Part shown: positions 44,317 through 54,179 of the stretch, piece by piece
Layout of the letters: each line of letters begins with the position of its first letter
How positions within the stretch are numbered: position 1 is the stretch's first letter
Source: Poteriospumella lacustris
Taxonomy: Eukaryota; Sar; Chrysophyceae; Chromulinales; Dinobryaceae
DNA length: 64,000 nt
Assembly (NCBI GenBank): GCA_008000375.1
Contig: SMOI01000128.1
Location: 14,730-78,729, forward strand
Direction: 5' to 3'
Made by a program: the position numbers and the translations under genes
The notes under the pieces: model-generated
The model's database searches: none
Told to the model about the DNA's origin: nothing
The model's input: only the letters and a program-made list of their open reading frames with translations

Positions 44317-44837
44317 CCTGAACGGTTCGCCTTTCTGTTTCGCACAGGAACAACGATTCTAGGACCAAAATACAATCTTTATCTGCGTCTCAGCTTAGAC
44401 CAGATCTGGGAAGTGATCTTTCAGACAAGCACCACATGCTTGGTGGACACAAGATACCGTCAATCTTCGCCCTTGAACAGAAGCAGTTTAACGAAGGGCG
44501 ACCGTTCAGATTTCAAGTGGACGGCGGCGGCGACGGCGGCGAGGAGGAATCGTCGAAACACTGTTGTACAAAACCACTATACTTTTTACTAATAATATGA
44601 TGCATATAGCTTATATGGTTATGTACGGGTACAGAAGAAAGGCATGGAAAGTTCCTGCGTCTGTTAGGAAACAGTTAAGTCGACCGTTTAACTATCCAAC
44701 AATCCCCCCTTATCCCCCTTTTGGAGATATACTGTGTGTCTCGCACACCAAAGAATGCACGATTGCCGTTTGAAACTGAAGAAACGGTGCTCATGCTGGT
44801 GAAGAATAACAAAAACTGGTTCTGGCGGCCGTTTGAA
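44317..44837. other. Intergenic gap between two - genes
   Basis: This 521-bp gap should carry the ABCA promoter and the 3' UTR of the coiled-coil gene. A CGG-rich run (GGCGGCGGCGACGGCGGC) lies at about 44523-44540, and an A/T-rich stretch follows it. No RNA gene is seen. Confidence 0.35.
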
Positions 44838-45986
44838 CTACGCCAGACGGACGGTCTTCTTCGCGGCTTGTGGATTTTTCTTTTTCATTTTTTGCATTGC
44901 AGCGAAACGTTTCAATCCACGACGAACTGCGGCCTTGACTTGTTCTTTCCGCTTTTCTGCTTCCAGTTTATGCAGATACTTCGCCATGTTTCCCTCATTC
45001 AACTTCGGGTTTTCGAATTCAGGTACCTCGTAAGAACGAAGCAGATCGTCGGGATTGATCTTTCTTCCAGCAGCATCGCGGATTGACATTCTTCGTAGAC
45101 TCTCTTTCTGACGCTCCACCATTTCGCGCAATGATTCTTGTTGCCCTTGTCGGTGCTGCAGGATTTTGTTGACGCCAAGGCGAGTCGTCGCAATCACTTG
45201 CATGGCTTTCATTTCAGCCCGCTTCACTTCTTGGTCACTATTTTCGGCTGCTTTGATAGCAGCTTGTACATCGCCATACTCTTTTTCGGCTCTGATTTCA
45301 AGCTGCTCAGTCTGTCGCCGTACATCTTCCAATTCGTCAACCAAGTCGGTGTACTTCAGTCGTCTACTGCGAATTTCCCGTTCAACTTCATCGCGCTGAG
45401 CGTGTACCGAACGATTTCGTGATAAGCTGGATACAACAGTCATTGTTTCGAATTGATTCCCGGCGGAGGAGGACTTGGATGGTGCTGTTCGGCCTTGTGA
45501 CGTCCGCCCAAGTGACGAAGACTGTGCAGCTTTCAAGTTCTTTGACGTGAGACTCCCGTTTTGACCACTAGCTTTGTATCCAAAAGAGATTTTCGGTGAT
45601 GGATTTTCAGCGTCAAGCTTCTTGACGAAGGAGGGGTTGTAGGTTCCATATCGTTCGGCGCGAATTTGGTCGCCCATGTAATACTCAGTTGTCTCCTCCA
45701 TCGTCCACATGTACCATGGTTTGCTTTCGATGTCTTTTCTTTTTATAGGCTTTGGTGGCCAGCGAGGAGCTGGTAGATCAACAGGAGCCACTTCAACATG
45801 ACTCGATTGTGGGACCAAAAGCTGAGGTGGGCTTTTCGGCTTGTGCGCTGCTCGGTCAACGATTAACTTTGCGCTGGACGGAGTGACTTGAGTAGGATCA
45901 AATTTCTTAACTTTCACGCTTCGCTTGAGCTGAATCTTATTTTCTGACGAAGCCCCTCGCGGATTAGGTCGCTGAATAAACTCCAT
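44838..45986 (-). CDS. Coiled-coil protein of unknown function
   Basis: Single exon, 382 aa, not recognised. The N-terminal half is basic and Pro/Ser-rich, with one notable aromatic block (KPWYMWTMEETTEYYMGDQ, about residues 90-108). The C-terminal half (about 195-370) is strongly helical and charged, with heptad-like spacing (DLVDELEDVRRQTEQLEIRAEKEY and onward), and so probably forms a coiled coil. The end is very basic (RRGLKRFAAMQKMKKKNPQAAKK) and could bind nucleic acid or microtubules. There is no signal peptide or membrane segment. The first ATG is 45986. It diverges from the SAMHD1-like gene over 535 bp. A cytoskeletal or flagellar role is possible but only a guess. Confidence 0.7.
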   Translation of the reverse strand: MEFIQRPNPRGASSENKIQLKRSVKVKKFDPTQVTPSSAKLIVDRAAHKPKSPPQLLVPQSSHVEVAPVDLPAPRWPPKPIKRKDIESKPWYMWTMEETTEYYMGDQIRAERYGTYNPSFVKKLDAENPSPKISFGYKASGQNGSLTSKNLKAAQSSSLGRTSQGRTAPSKSSSAGNQFETMTVVSSLSRNRSVHAQRDEVEREIRSRRLKYTDLVDELEDVRRQTEQLEIRAEKEYGDVQAAIKAAENSDQEVKRAEMKAMQVIATTRLGVNKILQHRQGQQESLREMVERQKESLRRMSIRDAAGRKINPDDLLRSYEVPEFENPKLNEGNMAKYLHKLEAEKRKEQVKAAVRRGLKRFAAMQKMKKKNPQAAKKTVRLA

Positions 45987-46521
45987 GAACAATTAATTGC
46001 CTTGTAACCCCACTTCCTTTTCAGCTCGTGTGTCTGCACGGACAAGATCTGTTCCAGTGTCGATATTAATAAAAGTTAAAAGGTGATTTCATCTAGTCAC
46101 CTCGTGCTTCGTTGTCGATGCTTGAAGGTCAGTCAGGCCTCAATTTTGTCAAGAAAAGGTCGCGCAAAGTCATCTCGCCAATAAATAGAAGAGCCGCTGG
46201 TCCGCTGCTGCTGCTGTGCCAACCGTTAGCCATCGTCGTCGTGCACGCCGCTGTCTGTCGTCGTCATCGCGTCATCTCCTCCGTGGTCATCGTCGCCGTG
46301 ACGATTTCAAAAGTGGCGCAACCATCAACGGTCCGTTTGTCGAAGACCCGATAATAATAATAAGGTTGCGCTCATCACGACACTTGAAGCGCCTTTTTTA
46401 TATTAGATAATAGCCTTTCCAGGAGGAAATATAGGTGAGAGTTCACTTCACCATCAGATCAATCAAGGTCACGTATTCCGGGTCAAATACCTTTGAAACC
46501 GAACCAAACGAAGCGGATACG
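45987..46521. other. Divergent promoter region
   Basis: This 535-bp gap lies between the starts of the coiled-coil gene (-) and the SAMHD1-like gene (+). It contains short CTG and ATA runs (about 46205-46216 and 46351-46363). An open frame that enters the SAMHD1-like gene begins with GTG at 46435 and is not used as a start. Confidence 0.35.
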
Positions 46522-48675
46522 ATGGAGGAGGGTTTAGGGAAACGAACCACAATTTCCCATGCGCTGGGTGGAATTAAGCGTCAGCGACTTATGACGCCTG
46601 AGAAGTCTCGAAGAGGTCAAGATATTGTTGAAGCTGACACACCGGCCTCCACGCAGAAACGACAGATTCCATTCGCGTCTCCCACAAAAGAGCGTTCTCA
46701 GCTGCTTGTTGCAGACCCAAAAGCGTCAATTTTCAACGATCCTATTCATGGAAATATTGAAATGAGTGGACTTTGCTTGCGCATAATCGATACGAAAGAA
46801 TTCCAGCGCCTACGAGAGCTGAAACAGTTGGGTGTCTGCGATTTTGTTTATCCAGGTGCGACACACACTCGCTTTTCACACTCTATTGGTGTAGCGCACT
46901 TTGCAGAGCGAGTTGTACGGGCTTTGATGCAAAAACAACCTGAACTGGAAGTGACTGAAGCAGATGTACTGTGTGTGAAAGTGGCGGGTCTTTGCCACGA
47001 CTTGGGGCACGGGCCCTTTTCCCACGTTTTCGACGGTGTCTTTATGAACCGTGTCCGACCAAACGATCATTGGCGTCATGAAGATTGGTCTGTGAATATC
47101 TTCGAACACCTGCTGGCTCAGAATCAAATAGATCTGACTCAGTATGGTTTGAGTGAGCTGGACGCTGTCTTCATCAAGGAGATCGTCCGCGGCACGAAGG
47201 ACAAAGATCGTGTCGGTCGCCCCCGTGAGAAGTTTTTCCTCTACGATGTGGTCAACAACAGCCGTTCGGGCTTAGATGTGGATAAATTGGACTATTTCCA
47301 GCGTGATATTCGCCACACCAACGTCGATGCCACCTCGAACAACTTCCAACGTTTCGTAGAGTTTGGCCGTGTGATGCGGGCGGAACCGATTCGTCCTCCA
47401 CAACCAGTGGCTGGACATTCAGGGCATTTCAGTCACTTGTTCCCACCCCGCCATCCTCGTGATGAAGCGTCGTCGACAGAGTACGACTACATGATTTGCT
47501 ATCCGGAGAAAATGGTGAATGAAGCCGTCCAACTCTTCGCGTTACGCTATCAATTGCATCAGAAAGTGTACACTCATCGCACCGTGAAGAAAGTCGAGTT
47601 CATGGTAAGTGTGCAAATGGGTTGTTTAGTTGTGTGTTATATGTAGTATTAGGTGACTTACGATGACGTCTACGTGTACAGCTGGTCGATGCGATGGTGG
47701 AGGCAGATCCCTACATTTTGATCCCCGGATCGGTCACAGACAAGCATCCAGAAGGCCTTTATCGCATGTCGGAGTGTGTGGAAGACCCTGCAGCTCTATC
47801 AAATCTGAACGACAGTGTGATTTACCTCATTGAGACATCAACGCGACCCGAATTAGCCAAAGCAAATCAAATTCTGCAACGTATCCGACGTCGTGAATTC
47901 GTAAGTGTTGTCGTCACCGTTGCCATCTGAATGATCTGGACACAGCCCTTACTGATAATTGGTTGCTACGTAGTATGACTGCTTAGGAAAGACGTTCTAT
48001 AAACGTGGTTCAAATGCGGACCGGTCGAATGAAGAGGAAATCGTCGATGCCTTGTTGCGCTGTGCGACGGAAGTGCAAGAGCGTCTTCGAGAAGGTCGTC
48101 CGCTAGATACCGACCAGGAAGGCGCTGGTGATGGCATCGCAGCGGCACATAACATGTATTTGACGATGTCGCCAGTTCAGCAGCCATTCAACGCGTTCAA
48201 CAGACACGATTCGATCCCAACGGATGACATGATCTTCTCACAAGACTCGTTTGCTCCGTCGGTCTTGGCTCGCTCTATGCAACAAGCCTACGGTCTGAGC
48301 CGTGTCCCGACCAATTCGTCGCTACAGGGATCCTCTCAGTCATCCGATCCATTCCTGGAAGTATCATTGTCGCGGGAGGATATTATCGTGGAGAAGATGC
48401 ACATCCACTACGGACTGAAAGGTGACAACCCCGTTAGTCGTCTGCGCTTCTACCAGAAGGCAAGTGGGGCATCTGGCGAGAGTCAAATCGCCCGCCAGTT
48501 GAAGGAGTCTCAATACGAAACGGTATTGCCCCGTGTCTTTGAAGAGCTTGCGATTCGGGTGTTTTGCCGTGACCCGCGCAAGACGAAGCTACTCATGAAG
48601 GCATTTGAGAAATGGTGCCGCGATCAGTTGTTCCCCAGTCCCATGATGGGATTGAGTCAGGCCAATGACGTCTAA
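46522..48675 (+). CDS. SAMHD1: SAMHD1-like HD-domain dNTP triphosphohydrolase
   Basis: Exons join(46522..47604, 47682..47900, 47974..48675), 667 aa. SAMHD1 cuts dNTPs to deoxynucleosides and triphosphate and so controls dNTP pools. The HD metal site is intact: H in GATHTRFSHS (about residue 115), HD in GLCHDLGHGPFSHVFDG (about 159-160) and D in LDVDKLDYFQRD (about 257). FNDPIHGNIEMS and TKEFQRLRELKQLG are the usual start of the core, and the C-terminal lobe keeps MHIHYGLKGDNPVSRLRFYQK. The N-terminal SAM domain of the human protein is absent; about 70 basic and Ser/Thr-rich residues stand instead, with a KRQR motif that may be a nuclear signal. Introns are 77 and 73 bp. An AATAAA lies at 48837-48842. 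Confidence 0.9.
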
Positions 48676-48858
48676 TGGCCCGCGCCGGAAGGAAAGTTAT
48701 TGCACGAGAGCTGGAGCCCTTCCTCGCGCGAGTACCATCGAGAGGGAAATCAAAACGTAGTTGTAGCAGCAGTTAACTGGATCTAATGTACAAAATCCGC
48801 AACAAAAGATTTACAACGACACAACGTAGAAAAAGGAATAAAAGGCCTTATGTTATGG

Positions 48859-50011
48859 TCATCGGTCTTTCGCCGCCTTTGAAGCTGGCTTCACTTTGGT
48901 GAACTCGGGTCCAAACAACACGGAAAAATCTTCCGTTTCGGACACGTCGTCGAGCTTTTCCTTGCTGCAATAGGGCGAAAGCGTGGATCGGACTTTCTCG
49001 TTGAAGCTGGAATCACCGTTCAGTGCAACTGTGAAGTACTGCTTCATTAGTGATACCCATGTGGGCTTCTGTGTTCGTTGCTTGCTGGATGTAGCGCGAC
49101 CTTCGGCGGACAACGAGTGGCTCTGGGCGATTTCTATCCATTCAGGCCGTCCTTTCAGGACAAAGAACGATAAATGTGGTGTATTGTGAGCAGGTTCTAC
49201 CAGTTCAAAGCCAATGGACTCAAGAATAGACTGGAAATTTTCTTGACTGCGAATTTGTGAGGTGATAAGACACCGCGTGGGGAGAATCAAGAACAACACA
49301 CCATCGTGCTTCAGCTGACATAATAACCTGCAGGTAGGGCAATGAGAAACGATGAGGAACTTCAGCATCCGAAGGAACCTACAATGTGGGCGAATTCATT
49401 ACCTGAGAAGCATTTCGCCGCGTTTGAATGGATGAAAAACACAGTTGATCACCTGCACATATGTACATACGCATTCGTCAGCGCTTCCGACCGCCTCCAT
49501 GCATCAAAGAAGTGAACGACCATACCATGCTACATACAACCACGTCATATGAATGCTCGGGTTCAACTGTGAAGAAGTCTCGTTCTTCAATACAGGGAAG
49601 CTGCGAATTGATGTCAATGGCCCGCACATCGAGGAGAGGACTTGTGCATAATTGGTCGTTGATGGCGCCAACTTCCAAAGTCTTCGGCTTCGAATCAGAC
49701 GGCAACTTTCCGATGCGTCTTAAAGCCTGAATTACCCATTTACTGGTTTTGAAATGTTGTGTCGAGATCACTGACGCTTGCTGATATCGATCGATGCCCC
49801 CCAAAGACTTCAGTTCCTCCTCTAACTCTTCCAGCTTACGGGTCTGTTCTTGGCCCTTTTCCATGGCAAGGATCTTTTGCCGTTGCTTTTGCAAAACATG
49901 GAACTGTGAGGTAATTCGTCTTGCCATTTTGCGCGACTTGACCACGTTGTCTCCACCGATGGGCTTGATGCCCAGTTGAACCTTTTTTCGATTCCCTTTT
50001 CCCCCACCCAT
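48859..50011 (-). CDS. BMT2: 25S/28S rRNA adenine-N1 methyltransferase (Bmt2 type)
   Basis: Exons complement(48859..49327, 49403..49452, 49526..50011), 334 aa (yeast Bmt2 337). Bmt2 uses S-adenosylmethionine to methylate an adenine of large-subunit rRNA in the nucleolus. The basic Gly-rich N-terminus (MGGGKGNRKK) and the helix RRITSQFHVLQKQRQKI lead into ELKSLGGIDRYQQASV, a family signature. The methyltransferase fold has TLEVGAI (motif I, degenerate GxG), IDINSQLPCIEERDFF and a split core where three exons join as VVVCSM-VINCVFHPFKRGEMLLR-LLCQLKHDGVLFLILP. The human relative is SAMTOR, a SAM sensor for mTORC1, so a sensor role cannot be excluded. Exon 2 is only 50 nt. An alternative acceptor at about 49374 would add about 15 residues but breaks the conserved spacing. 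Confidence 0.85.
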
Positions 50012-50352
50012 TTTATTTGCGTCCAAAGCACTCTCTTACAGATATGACGTGAGAGTATACAAGGAATCGAGGAATGACTCCCATGAAGCAACAAGACCAA
50101 AGAGTCCAATTCCTTTTCGGTGTGTGGGGAGGCCAGCAGTTGTTGGTCGGCCAATGTCAGCTTATCTAAGCGACTAATACTATTTACCGTTTTCTTAGGG
50201 CTACTTCTATTCTGGATTTGGGGGTTTGAGAGTCTGTGTGTCCATCGACTGTCGTGTTGTTTCGTGTGAGAGATTGATGATTGATAGTGCTGATGCTTGA
50301 CCTGTCGATACACTTTATCAGTAGTATCATTATTTTCCATTTTGTTGAAGAA
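50012..50352. other. Divergent promoter region (Bmt2 / bL27m copy 1)
   Basis: This 341-bp gap lies between two start codons, Bmt2 (-) and bL27m (+). An open frame in phase with bL27m runs upstream to 50281 but starts without ATG. The sequence shares nothing obvious with the upstream region of the second bL27m copy. Confidence 0.4.
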
Positions 50353-50772
50353 ATGTTCGGCAGCTTCTTTCGAGTGGCGGTACGGCCAATGTTGGCCTCG
50401 TCTTTGGGACAAGTTCGTACGGCTACCAAGAAAGCCGGTGGTTCAACAAAAAACGGTCGTGATTCGATTGGAAAACGATTGGGCGTGAAGAAGTTTGGAA
50501 CGGCTGAAGTTATCGTTGGCAATATTTTGATTCGACAGCGAGGAATGACCTTCCGTCCTGGCAAGAACGTTGGAGTGGGCCGCGATTTCACTCTCTTTGC
50601 CTTGGCCGATGGATTCGTGCACTTCAGATACAACCCATTGGAGAAGCGCAGTTATGTCAATGTTCTTCCAACCAAGCTACTGCCCAAACCCAAGTCGACG
50701 AAGGAGAAGATGAAGAGAATGGAAGCTGTCGCCCGGAGAGCCGCCGCTATTGCCCAAGCCGACGGCGTGTAA
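50353..50772 (+). CDS. MRPL27: Mitochondrial ribosomal protein bL27m, copy 1
   Basis: Single exon, 139 aa. bL27 lies at the peptidyl-transferase centre of bacterial-type ribosomes. A basic mitochondrial targeting leader ([22 protein letters not shown]) precedes the mature start [16 protein letters not shown], followed by [20 protein letters not shown] and [16 protein letters not shown], all family motifs. The C-terminal extension is Lys-rich ([20 protein letters not shown]), as is common in mitochondrial forms. It is identical to the second copy at 51227-51646 except at residue 2 (Phe here, Leu there). The two genes are tail to tail and 454 bp apart. Confidence 0.95.
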   Translation: MFGSFFRVAVRPMLASSLGQVRTATKKAGGSTKNGRDSIGKRLGVKKFGTAEVIVGNILIRQRGMTFRPGKNVGVGRDFTLFALADGFVHFRYNPLEKRSYVNVLPTKLLPKPKSTKEKMKRMEAVARRAAAIAQADGV

Positions 50773-50838
50773 AATGCTGGACCAACCTTTTTGTTGGTGT
50801 CTGTCTCAGCGTAGTTTAGACAGTGGCTGTTGTAAATA
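50359..50838 (+). repeat. 480-bp perfect inverted repeat, left arm
   Basis: Runs from the third codon of bL27m copy 1 to 66 bp past its stop and matches the reverse complement of 51161-51640 with no difference seen by eye. Outside the arms the flanks diverge, though about 50 bp on the inner side (ATTTGTCTTTAATGCCT) are still clearly related. Confidence 0.93.
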
Positions 50839-51160
50839 ATCCCAAAGATAAATGATGTTTTTATTTGTCTTTAATGCCTGCAGTGTTCTTCTGTTTCTTT
50901 GTGCAAATTGTCATGACTATTGAGTTCGAACTCATTATGCGATGTGCTTAGCTGAGAGCTGCACAAAATCTGCATATCTATGTACGGAGTGAATCTGCTT
51001 CTTGCACTTTCTCTGCCTCCGTCATGGCTTTGTGCTGTTCGCTTCATGTCTTTACCACGCATTTAGAGGTTGATCTATTCTGTGGTCGACATTATACAAG
51101 AAACGAAGAACTCACTGAAGGCATTAAAGACAAATTGCTAAAATAATTTATCTACGAAAG
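50839..51160. other. Spacer between bL27m inverted-repeat arms
   Basis: A 322-bp spacer holds the 3' flanks of both genes. Its two ends keep decayed inverted similarity (AGATAAAT, then ATTTGTCTTTAATGCCT, CAGTG and GTTTCTT on both sides), and the centre is unrelated. No gene is seen. Confidence 0.6.
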
Positions 51161-51640
51161 TATTTACAACAGCCACTGTCTAAACTACGCTGAGACAGAC
51201 ACCAACAAAAAGGTTGGTCCAGCATTTTACACGCCGTCGGCTTGGGCAATAGCGGCGGCTCTCCGGGCGACAGCTTCCATTCTCTTCATCTTCTCCTTCG
51301 TCGACTTGGGTTTGGGCAGTAGCTTGGTTGGAAGAACATTGACATAACTGCGCTTCTCCAATGGGTTGTATCTGAAGTGCACGAATCCATCGGCCAAGGC
51401 AAAGAGAGTGAAATCGCGGCCCACTCCAACGTTCTTGCCAGGACGGAAGGTCATTCCTCGCTGTCGAATCAAAATATTGCCAACGATAACTTCAGCCGTT
51501 CCAAACTTCTTCACGCCCAATCGTTTTCCAATCGAATCACGACCGTTTTTTGTTGAACCACCGGCTTTCTTGGTAGCCGTACGAACTTGTCCCAAAGACG
51601 AGGCCAACATTGGCCGTACCGCCACTCGAAAGAAGCTGCC
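51161..51640 (-). repeat. 480-bp perfect inverted repeat, right arm
   Basis: Reverse complement of 50359-50838, holding most of bL27m copy 2 and 66 bp of its 3' flank. Confidence 0.93.
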
Positions 51641-51646
51641 TAACAT
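51227..51646 (-). CDS. MRPL27: Mitochondrial ribosomal protein bL27m, copy 2
   Basis: Single exon, 139 aa, the same protein as copy 1 except Leu in place of Phe at residue 2; the reading frame is intact, so both copies can be functional. The start chosen (51646) is homologous to that of copy 1. In this copy the frame stays open upstream for 78 codons to an ATG at 51880 ([15 protein letters not shown] and on), so a longer N-terminus is possible. It lacks a clear leader, is Cys/His-rich, and has no counterpart in copy 1, so I take it as 5' UTR. The promoter sequence upstream differs from that of copy 1, which could give different expression. Confidence 0.9.
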   Translation of the reverse strand: MLGSFFRVAVRPMLASSLGQVRTATKKAGGSTKNGRDSIGKRLGVKKFGTAEVIVGNILIRQRGMTFRPGKNVGVGRDFTLFALADGFVHFRYNPLEKRSYVNVLPTKLLPKPKSTKEKMKRMEAVARRAAAIAQADGV

Positions 51647-52145
51647 CGCTGATAAGGTCGCGTGGAATCCGATAAGCCGTGGTGAAGGTTTATGGTTCTT
51701 TTTCACAAGAGAATCAACATGCATTTTCCGACCATCATGGACACAGTGCATCGTCACAGCGTTTGTCGTCGTGTGGACACTTCCGCCACACAAGAAGCAC
51801 ACGCTCGCCGTTGGCCGCCGCATGGAAACACAGACTTGCGCAGACTGACACAGACTCTCAGATGCATTGAAACCTATCATTCGTCATGCTGTCACTGTGT
51901 GGGTTGGTATCGCAAGTAAGTTAAAGAAAGTAAGAAAGAAAGTAGTTATGCCTCAGCGGATACCACATCACGATAACCACTTTATAAAAGAGGGACCATA
52001 TGCGACAACCGAGAGCTCCAAACAGCTAATGCGATGGAAACAATCGCAAAGCTGCTGACACTTCTCGGACGTCCATGGATACAACGAAGTGAAGAAATTT
52101 GTGTACAACCCATGCTCAAACGCTGTGTAGCTGAAACGACAAGAA
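51647..52145. other. Upstream region of bL27m copy 2
   Basis: This 499-bp gap lies between the bL27m copy 2 start (-) and the BAR-SH3 stop (-). The part 51647-51880 is open in the bL27m frame. The rest has no gene or repeat that I recognise. Confidence 0.35.
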
Positions 52146-53773
52146 TTAAGTGCGAACATAGTTGACAGGGAATAGTCCTTCTTTGCCGTTGATGCGTCCC
52201 TTCCACCATCCGTCGTCGCTCGTCTCGAGCACCTCAATCGAGTCGCCAGCTTTAAATGTAAGTTCGTCTTCAGCTTCCGCATCAATGTCGTACAATGCTT
52301 CTACGAAGTACGTTTTAGCTGATGATGGCGGAGGGGGAACGGCAGATGCTGGTGGGGGTGGCGGAACTGCTGCGGCGGGGGGAGGCGGAGGAATCGCTCC
52401 GGCAGGGCGACCAGCGGGAGGAGCAGGTGAAGAACCACCGAACGGGTTTGAACTTGACTTAACGGGAGAAGTCGCCGTGGTTCCACCAACTTTAGTAGCA
52501 GTAGGTAGGGCTGCCCCGCTAGATGCTCCGCCAATAGGCACGGCAACGGGAGGTGATGCCGCATTCGAAGGAGACTTTGCAATCTCTGCATCTGCAGGCG
52601 TGGCCTTCTTGAAATCAGAAGGAACGGCTTTTCCGGTGACAATAGCCAATCCCTTTGAAAGGGCGCTCTTTTCCTTAGGTGCCTCGGGCTTGTTTCCGCC
52701 CTTCTTGATCGTATCCGTGATACGAGCACGAGCTTCAGCGACCTGCGCACAATGAAACAGCATTAGGGAACAATTTCAACACGCTGGGATCAAATGCCAT
52801 ACCTTGTCTTCCGGGAGTCGAGAAATAACTCGTTCCATCTCAGCAGCAGCACGAGAATACATTTCATGTTGTGCGACGACAAGGTTGACCAGCAGGTCAT
52901 TGAGAAGAACATCGTGGCGAACGCGGGCATCCAGAATCTTCTCCTTTGTGTTTCCATTTTTGAATTCGTATCCTTCCTTTGCGACTTGCTCTTTGCCTTC
53001 AAACTTCGCCAGTTCTTGTTGCGTTTCTGCATAGCCCGGAGTGTTGGTCTTTCCTTGAGTCTGTGAAGATCACAACAATTTGGATTAACAAGTGTCGCAG
53101 CCGTATATCTTTGGAGGCACACTTACCTCCATGCCTTCTTTCTTCTCTCGAATGGTCTTCACGCGGCGACGGTACGAATCATAGTCAATCACCTGAGCGT
53201 TACGGTCCTTCACAAGTCCATCGATTTCGGGAGTAATTGTAGCGATAGCATCTCTCAAGGGGTCCAAGGCGTTTTCGACCACCGACAAGGCGCAGCTGGA
53301 ACGAACCACATTATGAATATATTCCGCAGATTCCTTGTTCAGCTCTGCGCCTTCCACAGCTGTGAGACAATTGGTGGATCCTTTCCAATACTCAGGATCG
53401 TTGTTCGTTTGGTTGACGCGCGACAAGGAATTCGCCATTTCGGACAAATCGCGAAAGAATTCCTTTTGACGCGTCAATACAGTGTGCAGTCCAGCACCGC
53501 CTACAATGCAAGTTGATGTCGTGATGAATGGTGAAAGTGCATGAAGAGCTCGCTAGAAACGTACATTCGTTGAGGTCGTTCATCATGGACTGGTACTTGG
53601 CGTAGTACATCTCGAATTCTTCATCCACAGTCTTTTCACTCTTTCCTACACCTTCCAGGACGCTCTCCACCATGCGGCGCTTAGTATCTTTCAGTGTTCT
53701 ACAATAATGCAGGAAGACGAGTCAGCAACAAGTTCTGTCAATGTCCTGACGATCACATCACATACTTGAACAT
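52146..53773 (-). CDS. BAR-domain and SH3-domain protein
   Basis: Exons complement(52146..52742, 52803..53060, 53127..53500, 53565..53698, 53766..53773), 456 aa. The first coding exon is only 8 nt (ATGTTCAA), joined to ACACTGAAAGAT to give [19 protein letters not shown]. Residues about 15-275 are a BAR-type helical bundle ([61 protein letters not shown]). A Ser/Ala-rich linker and a Pro-rich part ([15 protein letters not shown]) follow. A C-terminal SH3 domain closes the protein ([39 protein letters not shown]). Such proteins bend membranes and recruit dynamin or actin regulators in endocytosis. The Pro-rich part may be bound by its own or another SH3. All four introns are GT-AG, and all phases close. 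Confidence 0.88.
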
Positions 53774-54179
53774 TTCTCTCTTGCACCACTTGCTCAACCA
53801 CAAAACTCTTTTCAATCAATCAGAATATTCAATTGTGATTTGTCGTTGTGTTGTAAATGCAAACACTGTTAGGAAGAGTAAACTGCCAGGACCATGGTCG
53901 AACATGGGTGTGGCCGAGGTTGTCGCCGAAATCCTTTTTCCTTAGGAACCCAAACAGGGTGGGACACTGTGTATGTCTGGGTCATCGTCGTCGTCGTCAT
54001 CGTCATCGTCATCCAGCAGCAGCCCAAAGAAGCTCTTCGTTGCAACGCAGTTGTGACCATCTTGCCATATGGCATAAGATGATAAGAAACAGGATATTGA
54101 TAGGTATTGGTGGTGAGATAGAAATAAACTGTCGAAAAGACATATTCTTTTGCCATTGGTAAATTTGAACGAAGTTAAA
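53774..54179. other. Divergent promoter region with GTC/ATC repeat
   Basis: This 406-bp gap lies between the starts of the BAR-SH3 gene (-) and the sulfur transporter (+). A trinucleotide run of GTC and ATC units lies at 53981-54014. Confidence 0.4.
53981..54014. repeat. GTC/ATC trinucleotide run
   Basis: An imperfect tandem of GTC and ATC triplets over about 34 bp in an intergenic region. Confidence 0.8.

Noticed and set aside
28490-50011. RagC/D and Bmt2/SAMTOR family genes in one window as a TORC1 gene cluster
   Set aside because: They are over 19 kb apart with many unrelated genes between, and this Bmt2 resembles the yeast methyltransferase more than SAMTOR.
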